A stretch of 64,000 nucleotides of DNA from Acidimicrobiales bacterium (GTDB lineage Bacteria; Actinomycetota; Acidimicrobiia; Acidimicrobiales; SZUA-35), in NCBI GenBank assembly GCA_028285495.1, contig JANQPB010000009.1:82717-146716 (forward strand), read 5' to 3'. Positions 9,124-15,591 of this stretch are shown in pieces. The notes under the pieces were generated by a model. It was given only the letters and a program-made list of their open reading frames with translations. It was not told the origin of the DNA and did not search any database. A program made the translations under genes and the position numbers. The number at the start of each line of letters is the position of its first letter. Positions within the stretch are counted from its first letter, which is position 1.

Positions 9124-9884
9124 CCGACCGTCCCCCGCCCGTCGTGCTCACCGCACCGGCCAAGCTGACCCTGTCGTTGCGGGTCACCGGCGTCAGGCCG
9201 GACGGGCTGCACCTGATCGACGCCGAGATGGTGACCCTCGACCTCGCCGACACGCTCGAACTGGCCGAGGGGTCGTCCGGGCTCACGGTCGTCGACGCCG
9301 ACGGCCGACCGATCGAGGGCATACCGCTCGGGCCAGACAACCTGGTCAACCGGGCCCTCGACCTCGTCGGCCGCACGGCGTCGGTCACGCTGACCAAGCG
9401 CATCCCGGCCCAGGCCGGGCTCGGCGGCGGCTCGTCCGATGCCGGCGCCGTCCTTCGGTGGGCCGGCTTCGGCGACCTCGAGGCGGCGGCCCGGCTCGGG
9501 GCCGACGTCGCCTTCTGCACCGTCGGCGGGCGGGCCCGGGTCGGGGGCATCGGCGAACGCGTCGAGCCGCTGGTCGACGTCGACGAGACCTACACCCTCC
9601 TCACGCCACCCGTCGGCTGCCCGACCGGTGCCATCTACCAGCGCTGGGACGCCCTCGGCGGCCCGACCGGCGAGGCCGGCAACGACCTCGAGCCGGCGGC
9701 GCTCGACGTCGTGCCCGAGCTGATCCGCTGGCGCGACGAGCTGGCCGACGCCACGGGCCGCCGCCCCCGCCTCGCCGGCAGTGGCTCGACCTGGTTCGTC
9801 GACGGCGCCCACCCGGGCCCCGGTCGGGTCGTCGCCCGCACCGTTCCCCCGGATGCGCCCCTGACCGTTCCCGCCGATCGCTGA
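9120..9884 (+). CDS. ispE: 4-diphosphocytidyl-2-C-methyl-D-erythritol kinase IspE
   Basis: GHMP-family kinase of the non-mevalonate isoprenoid pathway, phosphorylating CDP-methylerythritol. At 254 residues it is a little shorter than the usual 280-310. Visible motifs are 'APAKLTLSLRVTG' at the N-terminus, the ATP loop 'PAQAGLGGGSSDAGA', and the C-terminal 'LAGSGSTWF'. The GTG start lies in the stop of rsmA (GTGA), a gene order shared with Mycobacterium. The product supplies precursors for polyprenyl carriers of cell-wall synthesis. Confidence 0.92.
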   Translation: MTDRPPPVVLTAPAKLTLSLRVTGVRPDGLHLIDAEMVTLDLADTLELAEGSSGLTVVDADGRPIEGIPLGPDNLVNRALDLVGRTASVTLTKRIPAQAGLGGGSSDAGAVLRWAGFGDLEAAARLGADVAFCTVGGRARVGGIGERVEPLVDVDETYTLLTPPVGCPTGAIYQRWDALGGPTGEAGNDLEPAALDVVPELIRWRDELADATGRRPRLAGSGSTWFVDGAHPGPGRVVARTVPPDAPLTVPADR

Positions 9885-9936
9885 AGCCGGTCGCTCGACC
9901 GTGGCCTGCGACCGCTCTTCGAGGCCCGGCGGGCCG

Positions 9937-10035
9937 TTACTTCTTGTTCCGCCGCTGCACGCGGGTGCGCTTCAGAAGCTTGCGGTGCTTCTTCTTGCGC
10001 ATGCGCTTGCGGCGCTTCTTGATCAGCGATCCCAT
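9937..10035 (-). CDS. Small ribosomal protein bS22 (AURKAIP1/COX24 domain)
   Basis: A 32-residue, extremely basic protein starting MGSLIKKRRKRM and continuing with 'KKKHRKLLKRTRVQRR'. This matches the actinobacterial AURKAIP1/COX24-domain protein seen as an extra small-subunit protein (bS22) in Mycobacterium ribosome structures; the mitochondrial relative is mS38. It sits alone on the minus strand between ispE and tRNA-Gln. A TAGATT -10 box lies 10 nt upstream of the ATG. Despite its small size the identification is strong because the composition and order of residues are nearly invariant in the family. Confidence 0.9.
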   Translation of the reverse strand: MGSLIKKRRKRMRKKKHRKLLKRTRVQRRNKK

Positions 10036-10045
10036 GAGGCCCGTG

Positions 10046-10051
10046 AATCTA
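10046..10051 (-). promoter_or_regulatory. Candidate -10 box (TAGATT) for the bS22 gene
   Basis: On the minus strand TAGATT is separated by 10 nt from the ATG at 10035, implying a 5' leader of only about 3-4 nt. Confidence 0.4.
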
Positions 10052-10094
10052 CCGGGTTCGGCCCGCCGGACCACCCTGTCGACGCCGCAAGAGC

Positions 10095-10100
10095 TACCGT
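10095..10100 (+). promoter_or_regulatory. Candidate -10 box (TACCGT) for tRNA-Gln
   Basis: TACCGT ends 19 nt before the mature 5' end of the tRNA. No clear -35 is seen. Confidence 0.35.
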
Positions 10101-10119
10101 GGAGGGCAGGAACAACCGC

Positions 10120-10192
10120 TCGCGGGTAGTTCAATTGGCAGAACACCAGACTTTGAATCTGGGGGTTGCAGGTTCGAGCCCTGCCCCGCGAA
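10120..10192 (+). tRNA. tRNA-Gln (anticodon UUG)
   Basis: A 73-nt cloverleaf. The acceptor stem pairs 10120-10126 with 10185-10191. The anticodon stem-loop is CCAGA / CTTTGAA / TCTGG with TTG at 10153-10155. The T arm is GCAGG / TTCGAGC / CCTGC at 10168-10184. The discriminator base is A, and CCA is not encoded. Confidence 0.96.
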
Positions 10193-10329
10193 CCCGCTGG
10201 TCCCGCCTCCGGCGACGGCCCGTGCACCGCTCCCGATCCATCCGAACCACTCATCGAGGAGCGCCCGCGGTCGATGGAGGAGCATCTCCCCGATACTGCA
10301 GAGGTCGGTTGCTCCAACGGCGGCCGGCC

Positions 10330-10357
10330 TTTGCGGCTTTTGGGGAGCCACTAGAAT
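10330..10357 (+). promoter_or_regulatory. Promoter candidate upstream of the glmU-like gene
   Basis: TTTGCG (10330-10335), a 16-nt spacer and TAGAAT (10352-10357) form a sigma-70-like promoter. The implied leader to the ATG at 10424 is about 60 nt. It lies in the 231-bp gap between tRNA-Gln and the glmU-like gene; nothing else is recognised in that gap. Confidence 0.5.
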
Positions 10358-10423
10358 GAGCACCTCCGACCGAGTTGGTTGGTGGCGGTTGGCCCCCGGC
10401 CCCGCCCCAACGAGAAGGTGGCC

Positions 10424-11560
10424 ATGACCGATCGTTCGACCTCCGCCCTGATTGTCGCAACCAGCCCCGGCGCGCCGATGCGCTCGACGAGGCCGAAGCC
10501 CATCCACCTGCTGTGTGGCCGGGCCATGGCCTCGTTCGTGCTGGAGACGATGGCCGCCACCGGCGTCCGTCAGGCCGTCGTCGTCACCGGTGCAGACGGT
10601 GGGCGGGTGTCGAAGCGACTGCTGGAGGATCCGCCCGGCTTCCCCGTCCGCTTCACCGAGCAGCCGGCCGACCTCGGCCTCGGCGACGCCGTGCTCCTCG
10701 GGGTCAGCAGCTTCGACGACTTCGACGACGACGAGGACCTCTTCATCGTCCCCGCCGACGTGCCCCTCCTGCGGCCGTCGACCCTTCGCCTCCTGCTCGA
10801 GGCCCATCGCTCGAGTGGCGCCGCCTGCACGGTGCTCACCGCCGACGCGGCCGAGCCGAACCTGCGCCCGGCTCCCAATCGGGCCCTGACCGACCGCATC
10901 GTCCGCGACCGGCACGGTCGGGTGGCCTCGATCGAGACCGAGGACAACCGCCTCCGGTTCGACGTCGACGACGACCCCGACCCCGACGAGGTCGACGAGG
11001 TCTCCCTCGGCGTCTTCTGCGTCCGCCGGGGGCTGCTGGCCCCGGCGCTTCGCCGCTCGTCGGCGGAGAGCCTGGAGGGCCGGGTCAGCCTGTCCGACAT
11101 CGTCGAGGTCCTGACCGGCTCCGGTCACGCCTGCGAGACGGCGATGATCGACCACCCGACCGACCTCATCCCGGTCAACGACCGCGTCCAGCTGGCCGAG
11201 GCCGAGGCCGAGCTGCGGCGCCGCACCAACCAGCACTGGCTGTCGATGGGGGTCACGATGGTCGACCCCGAGCGCACCTACATCGACGTCACCGTTCGCC
11301 TCGGCACCGACGTCACGATCTTCCCCGGCACGATCCTCCAGGGGGCCACCACGATCGGTAGCGGCTGCGAGCTCGGACCCGACGTGCGGCTCGACCGCTG
11401 CCAGGTCGGGGCCAACTGCCGGATCGAGAAGACCACCGCCTCGCTGGCCAGCATCGGCGACGACTGCGTGGTCGGTCCCTTCGCCCACCTCGAGCCCGGG
11501 GCGGACCTTGCTCCCGGAACGAGGACTGGACCATTCTATGCTGGAGGCACCAGCACGTGA
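10424..11560 (+). CDS. GlmU-like nucleotidyltransferase, C-terminally truncated and degenerate
   Basis: A 378-residue homologue of GlmU, the bifunctional N-acetylglucosamine-1-phosphate uridylyltransferase / glucosamine-1-phosphate acetyltransferase. The N-terminal domain keeps 'RPKPIH', 'ADVPLLRPS' and 'PVNDRVQLAEAEAEL', but the signature LAAGxGTRM is replaced by 'VATSPGAPM', removing the glycine and the catalytic arginine. The left-handed beta-helix begins ('TYIDVTVRLGTDVTIFPG') but stops after 'GPFAHLEPG', so the acetyltransferase active site is absent (family length is about 450-480). The ATG at 10424 has a GAGAAGG upstream. Its place before prs is the normal glmU-prs order. It is either a repurposed enzyme or a decaying copy. 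Confidence 0.75.
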   Translation: MTDRSTSALIVATSPGAPMRSTRPKPIHLLCGRAMASFVLETMAATGVRQAVVVTGADGGRVSKRLLEDPPGFPVRFTEQPADLGLGDAVLLGVSSFDDFDDDEDLFIVPADVPLLRPSTLRLLLEAHRSSGAACTVLTADAAEPNLRPAPNRALTDRIVRDRHGRVASIETEDNRLRFDVDDDPDPDEVDEVSLGVFCVRRGLLAPALRRSSAESLEGRVSLSDIVEVLTGSGHACETAMIDHPTDLIPVNDRVQLAEAEAELRRRTNQHWLSMGVTMVDPERTYIDVTVRLGTDVTIFPGTILQGATTIGSGCELGPDVRLDRCQVGANCRIEKTTASLASIGDDCVVGPFAHLEPGADLAPGTRTGPFYAGGTST

Positions 11561-11623
11561 CCTGCCGGAGCCGACGGCTCCGGGCGAGCGCAGCCGGCTA
11601 GGGGTTGCGAGTGGGGTGAGACA

Positions 11624-12607
11624 GTGGAAGAAGTGGTGACCACGAAGCGACTGCACCTGTTCTCGGGTCGCCACAACGTCGAGCTGACCGAGCTGATCGG
11701 CCAGCACCTCGACACCCACGTCACCGACGCCGGCATCGGCCAGTTCGCCAACGGCGAGTTCCACTGCAAGTTCGGCGAGTCCGTCCGGGGCGCCGACGTC
11801 TTCATCGTCCAGAGCCATGGCGAGTTCGACGGCCGCTCGGTCAACGACGCGATCATGGAGCACCTGATCATGGTCGACGCCGCCAGGCGGGCATCGGCCA
11901 AGCGCATCACGGCGGTGATGCCGAGCTACGGCTACGCCCGCCAGGACCGCAAGGCCGAGGGCCGCGAGCCGATCACGGCCCGACTGGTCGCTGACCTGTT
12001 CAAGGCCGCCGGCGCCTCCCGGCTCGTCTCGGTCGACCTCCACTCGGGCCAGATCCAGGGCTTCTTCAACGGGCCCGTCGACCACCTGACGGCCATGCCG
12101 GTCCTGGTCGACCGCCTGTCCCGGCTGGCCGATGACCTGGTCGTCGTCTCACCGGACGCCGGCCGGGTGAAGGTGGCCGAGCGCTACTCCCAGCAGCTGC
12201 ACGCCGACCTGGCGATCGTTCACAAGCGCCGGGTCAACGGCGTCAAGAACGTGGCCGAGGCCAAGGACGTCGTCGGCGAGGTCGAGGGCCGCAACTGCGT
12301 GCTGATCGACGACATGATCGACACGGCGGGCACGATCTGCCAGGCCGCCGAGCTGCTCACCGAGCGGGGTGCGGCCACGGTCACCGCCGCCGCCACCCAC
12401 GGCGTGTTCAGCGGCCCGGCCGTCGACCGGCTGAAGAACTCGGTCCTGGAGCGGGTGATCGTGACCGACACCCTCCCGATGCCGTCCGAGAAGCGGTTCG
12501 ACTCACTCGAGGTGCTCTCGGTTGCCGCAGTCATCGCCGATGCCATCCGGGCCGTGTTCGAGGAGAGCTCGGTCTCGCAGATCTTCGACGGTCAGAACCA
12601 GCAGTAG
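11624..12607 (+). CDS. prs: Ribose-phosphate pyrophosphokinase (PRPP synthetase)
   Basis: Makes PRPP from ribose 5-phosphate and ATP for nucleotide, His and Trp synthesis. The 327-residue protein has the class I signatures: 'FANGEFHCKF', the ATP-binding 'PSYGYARQDRK', 'VDLHSGQIQGFF' (divalent metal site), and the PRPP-binding loop 'VLIDDMIDTAGTI'. The GTG at 11624 follows GGGGTGAG. In most actinobacteria prs follows glmU, as it follows the glmU-like gene here 63 bp downstream. Confidence 0.95.
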   Translation: MEEVVTTKRLHLFSGRHNVELTELIGQHLDTHVTDAGIGQFANGEFHCKFGESVRGADVFIVQSHGEFDGRSVNDAIMEHLIMVDAARRASAKRITAVMPSYGYARQDRKAEGREPITARLVADLFKAAGASRLVSVDLHSGQIQGFFNGPVDHLTAMPVLVDRLSRLADDLVVVSPDAGRVKVAERYSQQLHADLAIVHKRRVNGVKNVAEAKDVVGEVEGRNCVLIDDMIDTAGTICQAAELLTERGAATVTAAATHGVFSGPAVDRLKNSVLERVIVTDTLPMPSEKRFDSLEVLSVAAVIADAIRAVFEESSVSQIFDGQNQQ

Positions 12608-12631
12608 GGCCGGCGAGCGTCCGGCGCCGAC

Positions 12632-13831
12632 TCAGATGCCGCCCTCGGGCTCGAGCGGCTCGTCCGGCAGGTCCTTGACCTTGACCCGCCGCTTGCGCCT
12701 GGCCGGGATCAGGCCCCGCATCTTCTCGAGGTTGCCGTAGCACAGGAGCCGGTCGTCGGCCTCCAGCACCCGATCGCCCCGCGGGTTCGGCACGACGATG
12801 GCGCCCCGAAGCAACGACAGCACCGTGATGTCGTCGTCCGCGAAGTTGGCCTCGGCCATCGTCTTGCCGACGTAGCCCGAGTCGTCCTTGATCAGCAGCT
12901 CGGCCACGCCGTACCCGGTGCTGACCGAGAGCCGCTGGCGGACGTCGAGCTCGGGGAACGCCACCTGGTTGGCGATGTGGTCGATGACGGCGCCGGCGAT
13001 GTCGAGCTCGGTCGCCTGTTCGATGCCCTCGAGGCCGGGGGAGGAGTTGACCTCCAGGATGAGCGGCCCGTCGCGACCCTCCAACATGTCGACGCCGGCC
13101 ACCCGGAGCCCCATGATCTGGGCCGCCTGGACGGCGGTGCGCTCGTAGGCCGGTTCGAGATCGATCGCCTCGGTGCTGCCGCCCCGGTGCACGTTGCTGC
13201 GGAACTCGTCACCCTTGGCCACCCGCCGCATCGCCGCCACCACCCGGTCGCCGACCACGAAGGCCCGGATGTCGCGGCCCTTGCTCTCGGCCACGAACCG
13301 CTGCAGCAGCACGTTGGTGCCGGTTGTCTGCAGGGTCTCGATGATCGCCTCGGCGATCTTGGCGTCGGGGGCCAGCATCACCCCGACCCCCTGGGTGCCC
13401 TCGAGGAGCTTGATGATGACCGGGGCGCCGCCGACCCGGCGGATGGCGGGGATCACGTCGTTGCGGTCCCGGACGAAGGTCGACGGCGGGATGCCGACGT
13501 CGTGGCGGGACAGGATCTGCAGGGCCCGGAGCTTGTCTCGGGAGTTGGCGATCCCGTTCGACGTGTTCGGGGTGTAGACGTCCATCTGCTCGAACTGGCG
13601 GACCAGCGCGGTGCCGAAGTACGTCACCGACGCGCCGATGCGGGGCAGGACGGCGTCGTAGTCGGACAGCGGCCGGCCACGGTACTGGAGGTCGGGCTCG
13701 TCACCCGAGAGGTCGATGGCGAACCGGAGGGTGTTGAGGACCCGTACGGCGTGGCCACGATCGAGCGCCGCCACCCGCAGGCGGGTCGTGCTGTAGCTGT
13801 CGGGGGAGCGGGACAGGATGGCCAGCTTCAT
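12632..13831 (-). CDS. rimK: RimK-family ATP-grasp ligase with C-terminal RCK_C (TrkA-C)-like domain
   Basis: A 399-residue ATP-grasp protein. RimK proteins ligate glutamate to target protein C-termini, classically ribosomal protein bS6. Motifs: 'SRSPDSYSTTRL' at the N-terminus, 'VIIKLLEGTQGVGV' (nucleotide binding), 'DIRAFVVGDRVVAAM', 'RSNVHRGG' and the metal-binding 'LILEVNSSPGLEGIE'. Beyond residue about 310 there is a TrkA-C/RCK_C-like domain ('SGYVGKTMAEANF', 'GAIVVPNPRGDRVLEADDRLLCYG'), an extension not found in E. coli RimK. The ATG overlaps the stop of the upstream deacylase gene (ATGA), making it the last gene of a three-gene operon. Confidence 0.88.
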   Translation of the reverse strand: MKLAILSRSPDSYSTTRLRVAALDRGHAVRVLNTLRFAIDLSGDEPDLQYRGRPLSDYDAVLPRIGASVTYFGTALVRQFEQMDVYTPNTSNGIANSRDKLRALQILSRHDVGIPPSTFVRDRNDVIPAIRRVGGAPVIIKLLEGTQGVGVMLAPDAKIAEAIIETLQTTGTNVLLQRFVAESKGRDIRAFVVGDRVVAAMRRVAKGDEFRSNVHRGGSTEAIDLEPAYERTAVQAAQIMGLRVAGVDMLEGRDGPLILEVNSSPGLEGIEQATELDIAGAVIDHIANQVAFPELDVRQRLSVSTGYGVAELLIKDDSGYVGKTMAEANFADDDITVLSLLRGAIVVPNPRGDRVLEADDRLLCYGNLEKMRGLIPARRKRRVKVKDLPDEPLEPEGGI

Positions 13832-15003
13832 CGCTCGCCGCCCCCGTCCTCGGTGCCGTGCACGGCGTCGCGGTCCTCGACGCCGTCACCGCCGGCCCGC
13901 CCCGGTTCGTCGGTCTCGGCGATGTGGACGACAGCGTCGCCCTGGTTGACCACCGGATCGAGGTTGAGGCCGACGACGGTTCCGCTGGTCGATGCCATGA
14001 TGCGGCTGAGCCGGTGGCCGAACGTGTCGTGGATGCGGCCCATCATCTCGCCCTGCTCGACCCGCTCGCCCAGCTCGACCTGCAGCTGGGCCAGCCCGGT
14101 TCGGCGGGCCCGCACCCACCTCGATCGCCTGGCCACGAGCGGTCCGGCGAGCTCGGACGCCCTGGCGTCGTCGCGGCGGAGGTGCTGGCGGATGTCCTCG
14201 GGCACCATGTCGAGCTGGGCCAGGACCCGGATGATGCCGCTCACCCCGGTCCGGATCGACGGCTCGTCGAAGCGCCAGGCCTCGCCGGCCTCGTAGAGCA
14301 GCACGCTCACGCCGAGGTCGGCCGCAACCTGGCGGAGCGACCCGTCCCGGAGCGACGAGTGCATCAGGACCGGCGGGGCGAAGGCCCGGGCCAGCTCGGC
14401 GGTGGTCGGGTCGTCGAGGTCGGCCCGGATCTGGGGGAGGTTGGTTCGGTGATCGGAGCCGGTGTGCAGGTCGATCCCGACCTCGCAGCGGGTCACGACC
14501 TCGTCGGTGAAGAGCCGGGCGATCCGCGACGCAAGCGAGCCGCGGTGCGAGCCGGGGAACGAGCGGTTGAGGTCACGGCGGTCGGGCAGGTAACGGCTTC
14601 CGTTCATGAACCCTGGCACGTTGATCACCGGGACCGCGACGAGCGTGCCGGCCAGGCGCCTGGCGTCGAGCAGCCCGAGCACCCGGCGGATGATCTCGAC
14701 CCCGTTCAGCTCGTCGCCGTGGATGGCCGCACCGATCCAGACCGTCGGACCGTCCCGCACCCCGTGCAGCACCCGGACCGGGATCGACAGCGGCGATCCG
14801 GTGATCATGCGGGCCACCGGCAGCTCGATCTCGAGCTTGCGGCCGGGGCTGACCGTTGCCGAGCCGATGGCGAACGGCGGACGGGCCTGGCGGGGCGACC
14901 GTCGCCTCGGTCTCGACCGGTCGGCCACCGGTCGAGCGGGCTCCGACCGTGGTGGGGCCACGTCCTCGATCGGTCTGGCCTCTGGCGGTGCCTCGTCGGT
15001 CAC
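13828..15003 (-). CDS. Succinylglutamate desuccinylase / aspartoacylase family zinc deacylase
   Basis: A 391-residue M14-like zinc amidohydrolase. The zinc site is seen in 'GAAIHGDELNGVE' (H and E) and 'GIDLHTGSDH'; 'DLNRSFPG' supplies the substrate-binding arginine. The C-terminal part contains a short biotinyl/barrel-like segment ('GRIHDTFGHRLSRIMASTSG'), as in many members of this family. The first 45 residues are Pro/Arg-rich. The GTG at 15003 overlaps the stop of the RimB-like gene. Between RimB and RimK, a substrate related to alpha-glutamyl tails is a reasonable guess but unproven. Confidence 0.85.
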   Translation of the reverse strand: MTDEAPPEARPIEDVAPPRSEPARPVADRSRPRRRSPRQARPPFAIGSATVSPGRKLEIELPVARMITGSPLSIPVRVLHGVRDGPTVWIGAAIHGDELNGVEIIRRVLGLLDARRLAGTLVAVPVINVPGFMNGSRYLPDRRDLNRSFPGSHRGSLASRIARLFTDEVVTRCEVGIDLHTGSDHRTNLPQIRADLDDPTTAELARAFAPPVLMHSSLRDGSLRQVAADLGVSVLLYEAGEAWRFDEPSIRTGVSGIIRVLAQLDMVPEDIRQHLRRDDARASELAGPLVARRSRWVRARRTGLAQLQVELGERVEQGEMMGRIHDTFGHRLSRIMASTSGTVVGLNLDPVVNQGDAVVHIAETDEPGRAGGDGVEDRDAVHGTEDGGGER

Positions 15004-15491
15004 GGCCGCCGCCGCCGGTTGAGCCGGCGGACCTCGATCGGCGGTCGGCCGGCGACGAACGACCGGTCCGGGGTGACCGAGGCCCAACCCCGGAGGCCCT
15101 GCCGGCCGATCAGGAGGCGGAACCCCATCTGGCTGCGCTCGGTGAGCGTGGTCTCGAACGGCAGCGTCAGCTCGCCGACCCGGAGGGTCGTGGCGACGAC
15201 CGGCCGGCGCTCGGTGGCTCCGTTCGAGCTGCGCACCGTCCGGGTATCGACGACGGGGAGCTCGGCCTTGACGGCGTCGGCGTCGGAGCGCTGCCACGGC
15301 TGGACCGTGAAGCGGGCGATCGGGCCGTCGCCACCGTCGACGAGCTCCAGATCGACGGCGTGCAACGCCGAGGACCTGGCCCCGGTGTCGACCTTGGCCT
15401 TGATCCACGGGACGCCGAGATCGGGCAGCCCGACCCACTCGCGCCAGCCGACGATCGAGGTGGCTTCGCCACCGCCTCGTTGGACCTTCAT
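15000..15491 (-). CDS. Retropepsin-like RimB family protease (PF05618)
   Basis: A 163-residue protein of the family once called ATP-dependent zinc proteases, now known to be retropepsin-like aspartic peptidases (RimB). The key motif 'KVDTGARSSALHA' holds the catalytic Asp, and 'FRLLIGRQGL' matches the family C-terminal block. The ATG at 15491 is chosen over the in-frame GTGs at 15497 and 15494 because a TACGCT -10 box ends 8 nt upstream of it. In Pseudomonas rimB sits with rimA and rimK and affects RpsF glutamylation; here it opens an operon with the deacylase and RimK. Confidence 0.85.
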   Translation of the reverse strand: MKVQRGGGEATSIVGWREWVGLPDLGVPWIKAKVDTGARSSALHAVDLELVDGGDGPIARFTVQPWQRSDADAVKAELPVVDTRTVRSSNGATERRPVVATTLRVGELTLPFETTLTERSQMGFRLLIGRQGLRGWASVTPDRSFVAGRPPIEVRRLNRRRRP

Positions 15492-15499
15492 CACCACTC

Positions 15500-15505
15500 A
15501 GCGTA
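15500..15505 (-). promoter_or_regulatory. Candidate leaderless -10 box (TACGCT) for the rimB-rimK operon
   Basis: TACGCT on the minus strand, 8 nt before the ATG at 15491. The 100-bp gap is shared with the divergent secreted DUF4214 gene. Confidence 0.4.
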
Positions 15506-15591
15506 CCGCCAGCGCTCGGACCGTCTCGACGAACGCCACGGGCCACCCGGCCCCGTTCAAGCAATCCGGCCGGACGGTCGATCCATCCTCC

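Noticed and set aside
13858..15591. A long plus-strand extension of the DUF4214 protein upstream of its signal peptide
   Set aside because: This part is antisense to the deacylase and rimB; the signal peptide at 15592 gives a natural start.
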